In this document: positions 31,546 through 42,667 of the stretch, one piece after another | Layout: the number at the start of each line of letters is the position of its first letter | Numbering within the stretch: the first letter of the stretch is position 1 | Source of the DNA: Aaosphaeria pasadenensis | Lineage: Eukaryota > Ascomycota > Dothideomycetes > Pleosporales | Assembly (NCBI GenBank): GCA_022813625.1 | Contig: JAKLMB010000001.1 | Location: 1,302,001-1,366,000 of the forward strand | DNA: 64,000 nt | Direction: 5' to 3' | Made by a program: the position numbers and the translations under genes | The notes under the pieces: generated by a model | What the model was told of the DNA's origin: nothing | The model's database searches: none | The model's input: the letters and a program-made list of their open reading frames with translations, nothing else

Positions 31546-33255
31546 CTAACTACATGAAAACCCTTTGCCCAGGGTGACATTACCAATCCCGTCGTATGTC
31601 TCCTTTTCAGGATACGCGCACAGGTGCCGCTTGATGATGGGTTCAGTTCCCACGCTCGTCGCGGCGAGGGTCTTAGGGGCGACTCCCTCTTCAACCCACC
31701 TGACCAAGGCATCGAAAGTTGTGTCGGGGAAGGCGCCCGGGCCAGTGAAGCAGTGAGCAATGCCTGGAGCGAGGAACATGCGGTAGTAGTCGGACGCGTT
31801 GGCATCAAGTGCAAGTACGTCGTCATAATACTTTTGGGATCCGCGAGTTGGAATGACAGCATCGATCTAAAGCATGGGGTTTTAGGACTAAGCTAACTCA
31901 AGACGCAGGAAATTGGCTTTTTCCAAAAGAAGGACTTACCATGCCATGATACCCAATCATCTTGCCACCCCGGTCGCGGAAGGCGGAGAGGTCGGGGTCA
32001 TCGGTCTCGAGGAAGGAAGCGTATTGCTGGAATGATTCCTGGGCGATGCGATCGAACTTGGCTTGTGAGACGTTCGCGAAGACACGGGTCATGTCCTTGT
32101 AAAGAAATGATCCAACCCAGGACTCATACAGGGCGTTCTTGCGGCGTATGCAAGTACCATTAGAGCAGGTTGTGGGAATGACGGCGCCGTCGCTATCAGA
32201 ACCCACGAGCGTCGCATCCTTGTTTATGCCAAACCAAATTTGGGAGCCATCAGCTCGCTTTGCTCCACCCCACTTTGGTATCGATGAAGTTAGTGGCCGT
32301 ACTACAGAAACGAGTAGGAGGACTTACAGCTCCTCCAACAATGGCCGCCGCTTTGGCGCTTATGGTAAGGGGAGCGCCAAATTCGGTACAGTTGTCAATG
32401 ACTGTGCCAACAAGTGACGTCGGGTCAAATGTACAATTTTCAGGGTCAGAGATGATACCATCTAGCACTCCGTCATTGCCGTCACAGGCGGAAATAGCGG
32501 CTGCCGTGAAAGGCGGAAATCTCGCAGGGTGGTGGTGCGTAGTTCAAGGAGTCCATAAGGAACAGTGGATGTAGTCCAGAAACAAAGAACCTATTCCAGT
32601 TGATGGCCGGGGCGCTTGCAGCAATACCATCGTAGGCATCGGGATACCTCTGGGCAATCAGATGGCCTTGACGACCACCCTGAGAGCAACCATTAAAATA
32701 TGAAAACTTGGGAGGCTGGCCGTAGAAGCTTTGAATGACACTCTTGCTGATGACGGCAGTCTCATTAAGCGACGTCGATCCTAAGTTCTCCAAAAGATTG
32801 AGATTGACGTTACCAGGACTAACAAGACCCCAGTTGATCGGAGTAGCTTCAGAACCCAATCCAGCATCGGTACCAGCGGTGGCGTAGCCTTCTCCCATGG
32901 CTGCCTTCATGGCCTGAAGACCCGCATAGTGTAGACCAGCTTGATATCCAGCACCACCCTGTGTTTGCAGTCGTTCATTCCAGGTCCCATCGGCAGGCAT
33001 CCATACCTGAACATTGATGTTATCGTTGCGGCCAGGGTGAGTGTAAGTTACAGTGACATTGCAGAAGTCAAGACTCTTGATTGAGACGCGGCCATGATTT
33101 GAATAGAAGCCAGGGGGTATGCTCTCGGTGAGATTGGTGACTAGATTGGCCTGAACGCTGAGAACCTCAACGCCAAAGACTGAGGGATGGGGGATGGCTG
33201 AAGCCGTGCAGTTGAGAGCCATCGCAGAAAGAGCAGGAATTGAGCAAATAAACAT
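31546..33255 (-). CDS. tannase / feruloyl esterase family protein, interrupted by a one-base frameshift
   Basis: Secreted serine esterase acting on plant phenolic esters. Exons 33255-32328, 32272-31940 and 31866-31546 (introns 55 and 73 bp) would give 526 aa. Catalytic parts are all present: FNGCSQGGRQG with the nucleophile Ser and its Cys neighbour, Asp in MIGYHGMIDAVIPTRGS, and His-Cys in GIAHCF. The frame breaks once. After PPPCEISAF the family frame continues one base later (TAAAISACDGNDGVLDG). A TTT run (plus-strand AAA at 32509-32511) has one base too many. Exon 1 is 928 bp, exactly one base over a whole codon count, in line with this. A hydrophobic N-terminus (MFICSIPALSAMA) serves as signal peptide. 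A 10-bp upstream exon at 33347 joined through an intron is an alternative start. Young pseudogene or sequence error. Confidence 0.8.
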
Positions 33256-34743
33256 TGGCTTAAAGACTGGAAAATGAAAATGTTACTTGCGCCCGAACAG
33301 ATAGCTTCTGGGACAGGCTCTTGGAATACTTTTATACCTGTCAACATGGCAGCTCATTATAAAGCCAGACAGACAGGCTCTAAGTAAATCTCTGCCGTAT
33401 ATCTAAACAATATCATCCTAGCAGCGCAACAAATAGTCCGAGTATGAAGCCTGTGAGCGTATCGTACCGTATAACATGGGATACAAGAAAGATTTCTAGG
33501 CTCCGTCAGGAGTAGCAGTCGTGTATGTAGTTGGAAGAGTTAGCGTAAAGGTGAGGATTTCTTAGACCTTCTGTAACTTGAATGAGTCTAAGAATCACCT
33601 TAATCATGCCAATTCTTCGAACGCGCGGCTGATACTACTCCTAATAGCGCCTGGGAATCCTTTTTCTCTTCCCGATTAGGACCGTTCTACAATAGTACGA
33701 GTAGGCTAAGGCTGGGGCGGGCGTATTGACTAGCGCGGCCCGGCAGCGATTCGTATCTAACGGACGAATCATGCACCGATAAATACGTAGTAGCGCACCC
33801 ACGTGAATACGGTGCGTGTAGGAAAGCATTACGCAAGCTAGCAAACGATGTGCTTCCCAAATCGTGAAACAACTCATGGAATCTAGATAGGAGGCTCACG
33901 AATGTGTAGCAACAAAATTCTGTTCAGGGGAAAGGACCGAAAACATGTTCGATAATCATATTACTAGACTCTAGCGTAGGCTTTGCTTCATGACCCTCTT
34001 CGAGCGCGTAGGTTTGTCTTTGAGGATGTTTCTCATAAAAGGGCATGGATCATATTCGAAGGTCGGCTAAAGATGAAAAAGGAATCCCACCAATCTACCC
34101 TTAGTAACTACAGAGAGAAGCTTCGATCACATGTATCCGAGTAGCTCTAGTTCATAGCTCACTGTTCTGAGCTGAATTCGCAGTCCTTTAATGTGTCTTC
34201 CATCCAAATCAGATCAAGGAAATCCTGGGTCAGCAGGGCCTGTGGTTTGGAATCTCGATACCTCTCTCTGTATGTGCCTTAAGGCGAGAGTTCCTATCTG
34301 GCTGAGAGCTGGATCCGTATGACAGCTATCATTGAATTTATGATTCTCATTAGCTCCTCCGGATGGAACGTTTTTTGCTGAACTGCAGTATAGCGTATAG
34401 CTGGCCAGTATAGACTGTAATGACGTCTTCGCTAGCAGCCATGCTTAAGTTAGGTCTTTGGTTGGTTCGCCGCAACTACATGCCTACCAAAGTGAGTACC
34501 AGTGTAGGACAGGAGTGCTTGGGACAAGCTGATCCAGGGAATTGCCTTGGATTGAGATTTTTGACCACCAACTATCAAAGGTCCAAGTTGGCAGGTTCAG
34601 TGTTCAGGCCATCGGAAGGAAATCCCAGTTGTAAAGAGCCGAAAGGTCGAGCAGCATTCATATTCCTTGTAGATTACGTTGAGGGTTGGCCATCCCACGA
34701 TTCTTTCATCAATGTCATATGACAACTTGAGAACGGACTAGTA
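33256..34743. other. gene-free stretch
   Basis: About 1.5 kb with no credible coding frame beyond a possible tiny first exon of the tannase gene at 33338-33347. Small ORFs at 33641-33899 and 34420-34722 have no recognisable features. Confidence 0.4.
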
Positions 34744-36117
34744 TTACGGATTGTCTAAGACAGCTCTTGGGTGCACCATCCACTCGTCCCAGTGAGAGCC
34801 TAGATGCCTGGAGAGATGTTCTATAAGGATCCGGCCAGCATCACCGAAGACCCAGAAATTGCGTTCTTCCCAGAGTAGCATAGCCCAATAGGCCAGGATT
34901 ACTAAGGACACTGGTTGTCGTTCCTCTAATAATTCAATGAATTCGGAAGAGATCCGGATTGGCCAGGACAACACGATATGGGTTGGGTACGGTGTAGGGA
35001 GAGAACGATGAGTGCTGAAAACCCAGCGAAGAATCTCAACAGCCTCACAGCATGCTTTGTGCGGGCCTGGTCCAAGCCTAGAAGATGAGCGCTCGAGAAG
35101 GCTAGCTAAAGGGTCACATTCGTTTTCTGTGTCTTTAAGCCGCTGCTGCGCCAGGTCCCCTTGCTCCTCTATATGGCGGACGATGTGCCTTAGATCCGTC
35201 TGACGAAGAAAATGCCAGCTCTGCTGAGTGATAACATGAACACCATGGTGAATGCGGAGGTAATGAGTGAATTTGTCGAGCAGATCAGTAAAGTCTCGGT
35301 GTGTCGCCACTGTATCCACCAAGGTGTGCAAGCCGAGCGCCGAGGAGAAGATGAACATGGCCAGGCAGTTTTCCTCATTTACCTGAGGAGCCTCGGTGTT
35401 AAAGCGCGTCAAAGCGCGTGTCTGAAGCTCTGATGCTTGTCGAAAGTACTGGTCCTTGTGGATGCCATGTTGAAGAGTGCCGAGGTGGGTAGCCGACAGC
35501 GCCAGAAGCTCGTCCAGCAGATAGGGCGCTGATATGGCAGCGCTGAATATCGATTCGTAACACTGTCTGGCATTTATAGCATCAACCACGAATAGACTAG
35601 GATGCAATCGCAGAACTTCGTTCTCTAAGTGGTGGAGGAGTACCATGTGACTTAGGTTGAAGAGGCCTGGCTCAAGAGGATCCGGCGAGGGGACAGCCGG
35701 TACATGACTGTCAATAGCGGCAATATCACTGTCGGCGACAAACCATGCAGGCTTTACAGTCCCGCAAAATGTGGTAGCATTGGAGGAGACAGTGGAAGCC
35801 TGACCTGGCGAGTGCGCTGGGTCGCTTCGCAGCCAGTGGTGATGTGGCTCGAGGTCAAGATAAGAACATCGTCGATTGGTTGCGGTGCAATTGACACAGG
35901 AAGGGCGGGTTTCGTCACACTTGGTATGGCGTTGCTTGCACTCTTCCAGCCATGTCAGTTGTGAGCTTCTCTTGGTCACGGGTAAAACTGTGGGCTGGAT
36001 GAGTGAATGCATACCTTTACACCCCTTGCGCGACTTCTTGTGCGAACGCCTCAATTGCATGTTAGGGTTTGCGGGCATTTGGGCGAGTCGTAGCGATATC
36101 AACGGAGTGCGACGCAA
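34744..36117 (-). CDS. Zn2Cys6 transcription factor
   Basis: Nuclear DNA-binding regulator. Exon 1 36117-36015 and exon 2 35942-34744, with a 72-bp intron (GTATGC..AAG, phase 1), give 433 aa. Splicing restores the binuclear cluster RKGCKECKQRHTKCDE, with Cys at 33, 36, 43, 50, 53 and 60 in standard spacing. The rest is helical and matches the fungal Zn-cluster companion domain (LLDELLALSATHL, FIFSSALGLHTL). The intron length is a multiple of three and contains no stop. Retention would insert 24 residues between the first two Cys and break the DNA-binding domain without ending the frame. ATGs at residues 14 and 20 are alternative starts. Close to an RTA1-like gene on the same strand; target unknown. 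Confidence 0.87.
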   Translation of the reverse strand: MRRTPLISLRLAQMPANPNMQLRRSHKKSRKGCKGMHSLIQPTVLPVTKRSSQLTWLEECKQRHTKCDETRPSCVNCTATNRRCSYLDLEPHHHWLRSDPAHSPGQASTVSSNATTFCGTVKPAWFVADSDIAAIDSHVPAVPSPDPLEPGLFNLSHMVLLHHLENEVLRLHPSLFVVDAINARQCYESIFSAAISAPYLLDELLALSATHLGTLQHGIHKDQYFRQASELQTRALTRFNTEAPQVNEENCLAMFIFSSALGLHTLVDTVATHRDFTDLLDKFTHYLRIHHGVHVITQQSWHFLRQTDLRHIVRHIEEQGDLAQQRLKDTENECDPLASLLERSSSRLGPGPHKACCEAVEILRWVFSTHRSLPTPYPTHIVLSWPIRISSEFIELLEERQPVSLVILAYWAMLLWEERNFWVFGDAGRILIEHLSRHLGSHWDEWMVHPRAVLDNP

Positions 36118-36559
36118 GAAAATGGGGAAATGCCGTTAAAACCCCGTCCGTCTGGAGATCGTGTAGGTGCTTTCAGTAATTTAGTGCGTGGCCGCCTACT
36201 GGGCATGATACTACTTTAAGTACCAGGTACGTAGCTAAACTAGTGCTCCGTACTTGTCGTTAACCACTATTGTATTGCATAACTATGCCACGTGCGAAGC
36301 GACTCCCATTAGGCGACGACAGTAATCTAGCGTAAGAGATCGAAACGGAGATTTCATCAATTCGATATTTTTAGGATTTCAAATGAATCTAGCTACCTGT
36401 CTCCTTACATCACGATTCGTGCTGGTTCTTCCGCACCTTCGGCTTCGTCCCCTAATCAGCTATTCGTCTCAATAATTATGGAACCATACACAACGCGAAG
36501 ATGCGAGCCGTTGTGTAGCCCAGCAATGCCCCCTACCGCTACCTAGATCTACGCCAAAT
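36118..36559. other. intergenic region upstream of the Zn2Cys6 gene
   Basis: 442 bp containing the Zn2Cys6 gene promoter and the 3' end of the RTA1-like gene. Nothing specific seen. Confidence 0.4.
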
Positions 36560-37598
36560 CTATGGCCTAAACTGTCTCCACGACATACCCGTCGGCTTCA
36601 CTAGGAGCTTCAAGCCATTCGTGCACTCGGGTTCCTCGCTGCGAAGAAGTGCAGCGATCTCGCCTGGGTGCTTCCAGTGTAGATAAATCACAGCCAGAAA
36701 CATGAGAAGCGAGTCCATGATATAGAAATACACCTCTGTCGTCTGCAGAACGCCGTCACTTCCTTCGATGAACTCGATTGCGCGGAACAGCGAGCGAACC
36801 ATGACGAAGAAGCTAAAGATGTAGAGAGTCCAGAGGTAGCTCGCCCATCGTACTTCGGCGCGACTCGCTGCCCTTGTCGGCATGAGTTTCATGGACCGAT
36901 GAAACATAAGGGCTACCACGACAAAGAAAGCGAACCAGACAAGCTGTAGAATGAGGCTTGCAATAATGATCCCATTTCCAATCTTGGCCAACTTGGGAAC
37001 CGCACGGGATCCCCCCATAAGTCCTCCAGCTGCGGTAGTTAGCACCCGGCAGATAGCACCGCCTACGGAGACAACTTACCTGCACATTGCATGAAAAGGC
37101 AGAATAGATCTCCCGCCAGGAACGTCTTGGTGATGACCCTTCTTTTGATGATAACATGAGAGTCCCCATCCGTGAGCTTTACGATTCGGCCAAGAAGGAC
37201 ATAAACCGAAGCAGAGAACAGCGCAGGAGCAAGCAAGATGAACACGCTCTGGATGATGTATGGCATCATTCTCCAGCAGCCTGGCTCTTGTCGGGCCGAT
37301 GCTGTTCGAGCAGCGTATCCGATGAATTCAGCTGTGATGTCACCATGTGAGCTAGGTTATTGATCTGTAGGCACTGAAGCAAGTGTACAGCCTAGTAGTT
37401 GGGTGTGAGCTCCTTACCGAAACAGCCACCACACAGAGCCCCCAGGTACCAGGCCTTTGTTCGGTACATCTGCCAGAGATGCACAATAGTCGAACTCAAG
37501 AACAGCAAGCAGAAGATCACTGCAGCTGCGACCGAGGGAACATATCGGTAAAATGAAAATGTAGCAGTTTGCCAATTGGGGTTGCAGACGGACGCCAT
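36560..37598 (-). CDS. RTA1-like seven-helix membrane protein
   Basis: Member of the fungal RTA1 / lipid-translocating exporter family, linked to resistance to toxic lipids and drugs. Exons 37598-37418, 37331-37080 and 37029-36560 (introns 86 and 50 bp, both phase 1) give 300 aa, the normal size. Seven hydrophobic helices can be counted. Family marks include YRYVPSVAAAVIFCLLFL at the N-terminus, the intron-restored FAEFIGYAAR, YIIQSVFILLAPALFSASVY with GRIVKL, and the GGLMGG loop followed by GNGIIIASLILQL. The C-terminal tail is short and cytoplasmic. It may be co-regulated with the Zn2Cys6 gene next to it, but nothing in the sequence proves that. Confidence 0.9.
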
Positions 37599-39013
37599 CG
37601 GGAACGCAGCAAAGGCTCAATAGGAACACGCCGTAGATGAGAGGAAGCAAAAATGTGAGCAAGATGTTCAAGATTGGTGAAAATAATCTAAAGTCAAGGA
37701 ACAATATGAGCAGCGAAGGAGCAATGAGAGTTCCTAGTTGGGGATCATGAACAGTTATATAGCATTAAAGTCCCTTATTCCTAGACACGGCCGTCCATAG
37801 ATATGGGTTTACCTAGCCCCACTAAGTAGCATGCATTCTTAATCGTCTAAGGAGGTAGAAATTATCCATTTGATCGAAACGCCGTAAAGATAATACGCAA
37901 AATTGTGTAGTTCCACCCGTATTGCTCCAGATGGCCGATTGGCTATTGAAGAGACTTGGTTAGATTGGCCAATCACATTTCGTGAAATACGGACACTAAA
38001 GATGAATACGGTCAATAAAACCAAGGATGGTAGGTCGTCAATGCTACGGTTCAAGTGGCAGTATCTATTCCAGGGCTTTGAATCCTCACTAGTGAAATTT
38101 TCCAAACCAGCAATGAATGGCAAGCAGTGCATAGAACAAGTTCAATAGATGGATGGAAAATACTGTATTTCGAGTACCTACGCACGCTACGCTAATTAAT
38201 TCAATTAGTCTACAATACAAGGTACAGATCGACTATAAGCGACGCTTAGCCCCAAGAACCACTTCTTACTTGTACTTTTGCAATCATCACGACAATCTTC
38301 TTCTATGTTCACAACTATGCACTCCTAAGTTAAAAGCCCGACTCAAAGTCTACACACTGGACAAGAAAAAGATTTTGCACAGAAGAGAGAGCAAACACAT
38401 CCAGTCATCCGACTGCAAGCTCTGTGCTTGCTCAAATCTAATTACTTTGGGGTACGAAGGATGTCGCCAACTGCCCCAAAGCCCTCGCAACTCTGTATTT
38501 TGTGCGTCGCTATGGGCAGAAAACAGATTCTGGCTCTCTCGACTGGCCTGTAGCCTGATGTGTCTTCCGGGTGCTCTTACCTTCGGGCACATCCTTGTAC
38601 TGAACAATTATGAGCGACAGTGCGACCATGCAAGAAAAGAATTGATGATCTGCTGGAGGTTGGGGATTGAAGATCGATTGATTAATACATGGACGTGGCT
38701 TACAAGGAGGGACATGAAGGGCGAACGGGGCAGTGCATCAAAGCCTCTTCCCCAGGAAGTCAATCGCACTGTTGCACTTTCGCAAGTTCACAAGTTATCG
38801 ATACATTTGCAGGCGGGTACATGGTGCCGCCGAGGACTTCTGATATGCCGCATAGCATTTTTATGAGATACGCTAATTGTCTACAGTCCTTCTTTACATT
38901 ATGGTTACTGCAAATCCCATGGTGTTCGTTTTCGCGATCCCATAAACACACTCTCTCATTGTTCTGATCATCGCGACGGCGTTGATGATGGGTTCATTGT
39001 CATACTATCCCGC
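37599..39013. other. gene-free stretch with one long unsupported ORF
   Basis: About 1.4 kb. A plus-strand ORF of 237 codons (38153-38866) is long for chance. However, it is rich in Cys, Arg and Leu in no pattern, lacks domains or a signal peptide, and resembles nothing I know. I leave it uncalled. The region precedes the duplicated module. Confidence 0.35.
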
Positions 39014-39540
39014 TCATTCAGTCTCAACCCGGCTCAACTCAACATTGTTAGTGAGTTCCTGACTACGAGGTGTAGACTGAGAACTGCCCTCATTGGCGGT
39101 TGCCACGGGTATGTTCGACTCTAATGTGGATGGTGTTACGTTTGGATGTATACTGTTGGATGTTAGTAACCATCGGGGTAGGAGAAGAGAGGGGAGGAGA
39201 AGAGAGGGGAGGAGAAGAGAGGGGAGGAGAAGAGAGGGGAGGAGAAGTACCTCTCCAAAGCGGACCTCTTTCTTTTCATAGTCTGATACATGAAGCGTAG
39301 CGTGAGAGCAGCTAACACGATGCTAACAGCCCCAATGCAGGTGCCTAAGACACCAAAGGCTATGGCCTGGCTGGAATCATTGTTTGTTGTCAAGTTCTTA
39401 GTGACGGTGGCCGTAGGAATGGATGCCGCGGCGGCGGCAGGTTGTACCGAAGATGATGTCAAAGAGTTGACTACGCCATGGTATTTGTGGGTCGTGAAAG
39501 GCATCATTTGGGTAGATGATATGTGAAAAGGATGAACCAA
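39014..39540 (-). CDS. small single-pass membrane protein, module copy 1
   Basis: Exon 1 39540-39251 and exon 2 39152-39014, with a 98-bp intron (GTACTT..CAG, TACTAAC branch site, phase 2), give 142 aa. There is a Ser/Thr/Ala-rich N-terminal part (residues 1-58), one transmembrane helix (AIAFGVLGTCIGAVSIVLAA, about 59-82), the motif LRFMYQ with basic KRKR, then a polar tail ending VELSRVETE. No clear cleavable signal peptide. Read unspliced, the frame would end in repeated SSPLF units. These come from a 15-bp repeat that is better explained as part of the intron, because a perfect branch site and acceptor follow it. It is paralogous to the protein at 42668-43152: same topology, same juxtamembrane motif, intron at the same place and phase. 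Function unknown. Confidence 0.72.
39181..39247. repeat. 15-bp minisatellite inside the intron of membrane protein 1
   Basis: Four and a half perfect copies of GGAGAAGAGAGGGGA (plus strand), giving a pyrimidine-rich tract on the coding strand. It starts right at the splice donor of the intron 39153-39250. Confidence 0.9.
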
Positions 39541-40370
39541 GTCAATAAGAAAAAGTGCAAGGCAAGTACGGTGAAAGAATGGTATCCAGAAGGAAGGGGA
39601 ACAGATGTGTGGAAAAAAGATCTATGGGAAGCCATGGCTCTCTTAGAATTAAATAAATTGGAGGCGATGCAGGATTACAACTATGTAGTGCGGTTCGCAG
39701 TATTGAAGTCTAATAGTGCGATAGAGAACGCGATGCTGCGACGATGCGACGATGCGACGAATTGAGTTATGGGCCAGCCTTGCACATCTGGCAGGAGCGA
39801 GGTTGAAGACAGATGTAAGAAAAGTGCGATTTCTGTAGCTGGACCAGTACGGAATGCACCAACCTCCAAGCCTTTGACAGGGATCATCGAGTTGCGACGG
39901 TGCGATTCACGTTACTGAATTCTAGGGAACTGAGAAAGGACAACGTTCTGGGGGGGGTTCAAACATGTTAATGAAGGTGCGAGAGTGCGACGGTGCGAGA
40001 TTGGGCGTCCATGAGACTCAACGTGCATGTGGCTTCGCCATGGACGCAGACGCAATGCAGATGAACATCGTTTTGGGTAGTCAGAACAGTCTGACCGGTA
40101 GGGTGTGAGGGGGCGCACCAAATACTACCATCGAATCATTCCATGAACTTGTCACCCTGTGTTATCGCATTATCGCATTATCGCATTATCGCATTATCTC
40201 ACTTTCGCAGTTGCGTATCCCCCAATCCTTTATTGTCCAATGCGTGTTGAGTTGATTCTCTCCAGCTAACTACCTGCGTCACCCCGTGGCTTATAAGCAG
40301 CCTGAGCCTCGCAATACAGCATGTACTTTGTTTTGTTTCTCTCCTACCCAATTCCTCTGTTCATCTCAAG
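39541..40370. promoter_or_regulatory. divergent intergenic region of module 1 with phased TGCGA/TCGCA array
   Basis: Between 39717 and 40209 there are 15 copies of the pentamer TGCGA or its complement TCGCA, where about one is expected by chance. TGCGA starts at 39717, 39737, 39745, 39753, 39825, 39893, 39901, 39978, 39986 and 39994. TCGCA starts at 40165, 40173, 40181, 40189 and 40205. Neighbouring copies are mostly exactly 8 bp apart (or 16). Orientation flips once, TGCGA on the membrane-gene side and TCGCA on the ankyrin-gene side. A TTATAAG element lies near 40291, about 80 bp before the ankyrin start. Regulatory use is inferred. Confidence 0.75.
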
Positions 40371-42502
40371 ATGTCTATACCACCACAGCCATCGAGCAGA
40401 CAAACGCCACCAACAGGTTCCACTCGCAAACGACCACCTCTTTCACGTGAAAAATGCAATCGCTGTCGAAGGGACAAAGTCAAGGTACGTGTTTTCACCC
40501 TGGGGTTGATCACTTAAAATGCACTCGCTCATCTACGAAAGTGTTTGCCCATTGAGCGTCGTTGGCCTCAGAAGTGTAATCGATGCATCGAGAAAGAGTT
40601 CGAATGCTCCGAAAATACGCATGCGGATGGGAAAAGGAAAAAATGGGGTCGACTCGAGTCACCGTCACCACCAAAATCTTCAGACGGCAGCAACAGCGAA
40701 CTAGAGCCCCCTAGAGGCCGGTATCAGGATCAAGTACAAGTCTTGTAAGCCTTCTACATTGGTTTCTCGGACGTTATCTGAAGCAAAAGCTCGTTGTCAG
40801 GCTAAACCTTCTCGGAATCTACGGAATGATGTGTGGAGCATATACACACTTGATCCAAATGAGGAAGGAATCAACGAAACTCTATGGGAATATTCGCAAA
40901 GCGTCGCATATTTACCTTGATATGTGGGACGAAGAGGATGAGTTCCGAGACCTTGTCGACGAGCTTCACTCTTTGGTGAAACGCTTGCTCCAAGAGATAC
41001 CAAAGGCCTGCGGCAATCAGAGAGACCATGTCGATCTGTTCACCTTGATCCCCGCCATTTTGAATGCTCCGCTGAGCGATATGAATCATGTAGAGCACCC
41101 AATCTACGAGCCACTGGATCAGGAAGCAGTAATCGATTCCGCCACCCTAATTCTGAACTTTTGGGACCAATGCCAACGATGGTCAATCTACGCCGATAGG
41201 CACTTAAGCCTTAAAAGCACGATCGCCGATATCGAAGAAACGACGATCGTGCAATGGAACAATTTCATGGCACAGCAGAAGCAAGTTGTCTCTGTAGCAG
41301 GGACTCTTTTAGCGAAACACGACCATGTTCGCATCCCGGGAACTGTAGCATTGTCGCCAATTTACTTTCCGCGTGGATTCACCAGTTTACCGTCAGAATG
41401 GCAAGCCCAGTTACCTGTTGATTGCCTGGGCCGTTCATGGTTGCATCGAATTCTCGACCGTAGTGATTATGGTCCAGACTTGACATATGAACACCCGCGA
41501 TTGACAATGATCGTTGAGCGAGGAGATGTTAATGGCCAAAATGTTCTGGAACAAACGCCTTTGATGTCCGCGATCGTATGCGATGACCACGAAGTTGTTC
41601 GATTTCTATTAGATAATAATGCCAACCCAGACCAAGAAGATGTCTTCGGGCTTACACCTCTGCATTACGCCGCTGCCATGGGACGTAAGAGTTGCTGTGA
41701 GGTTATTCTGCAGAAGTCGACTCTGAGTCTCAACAGACAAGAGAAGATCTATGACCTCACACCTTTAATGCTAGCATTTTTCAACAAACAAGCTCAATCG
41801 ATGGAACGATTGTTCGCAGAGGAACGTTTGCTCCTACCTATGGCCTCTTCTATATATTGGCTCTTTCACAAAGATCGGCCGCGTGAATTCGACTACGACG
41901 ATCACATTCTAATTCTGTCTGGCTTAGTTCAAAATATGCCCGACTTCCACCCTTCAAAGGCCAAAGGACTGCGCTTTAGTCTGCAGATTGCTGTCTGCAG
42001 CAAGGATTTTCAGCAACTGGAAAAGATAGGAGCAATGCCAATTGTGTACAACGGTTGGGATGAAGGCTTCCATCAGCTACTTGAAGTGGCCGTCGAATAC
42101 AAATTTGTTGAAGGAGTACGATACCTTTGCAACCACTCGAATATCGACATCAACAGTTGGATTAACGGCAGCCAAGATACTATCCTATTGTATGCTATCC
42201 GGATTATTGCATATCGCTCTAACAAAGTTGACAAGAAATCGTCAAAGATCATCACGATTATCTTGAATACTCCTGGGATAAATCTCAATCTAGTCAATAG
42301 AGAAGGGCATTCCCCGTTGGGTTATGCACGAGTCTTAGGACTGACAGACATCGCACGGGTCATAGAAGAGCAAATAATACAACGTGAATACGGGGTTTCC
42401 TTTCCTGTTTCTGTCTCAAGAACTCCTGGGTCGTCGCACATCGGCTGGGCGGATCAGAGATTGCATCACCCAAACACGGAAGATGCGAGCTTTGAGGATT
42501 GA
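40371..42502 (+). CDS. Zn2Cys6-ankyrin repeat protein, module copy 1
   Basis: Exons 40371-40484, 40542-40744 and 40801-42502 (introns 57 bp phase 0 and 56 bp phase 2) give 672 aa. A classic fungal binuclear zinc cluster is formed only after splicing: Cys 29, 32, 39, 50, 53 and 60, with RRDKVK between the second and third. A helical middle part follows, with the block LPVDCLGRSWLHR at 310-322 that is shared with the paralog. Ankyrin repeats start about residue 355 (TPLMSAI, GLTPLHYAAAMG, DLTPLMLAF), with a further one near the C-terminus (GHSPLGYARVLG). No usual fungal Zn-cluster companion domain is seen. It is paralogous to 45080-47114 with identical intron positions. Likely a DNA-binding protein with a protein-interaction tail; target and role unknown. 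Confidence 0.82.
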
Positions 42503-42667
42503 AGAAATCAATGCATAGATAGGGGCACAAAAGTCCGCAAGCATCTCCCACGATCACACTTCGACCTCTGCATGATCTCGTAACACCTTTCAAAACTATG
42601 ACTTCAAAAGTGTACTCGCAGAACTCGGTATTCTTCCCTCCAGACTTTCCTAAGCATGAAATGCTCC

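Noticed and set aside
38153..38866. 237-codon plus-strand ORF
   Set aside because: Composition is irregular (many Cys, Arg, Leu), there is no domain, signal peptide or partner exon, and no similarity I recognise. Likely a chance frame.
39163..39250. Protein repeat (SSPLF)n at the end of membrane protein 1
   Set aside because: Better explained as intronic minisatellite: splice donor, TACTAAC branch site, acceptor, and an open downstream exon matching the paralog's structure.
40162..40198. 8-bp repeat ATCGCATT as a simple microsatellite
   Set aside because: Kept instead as part of the TCGCA array, because the same pentamer recurs outside the perfect repeat and in the other module.
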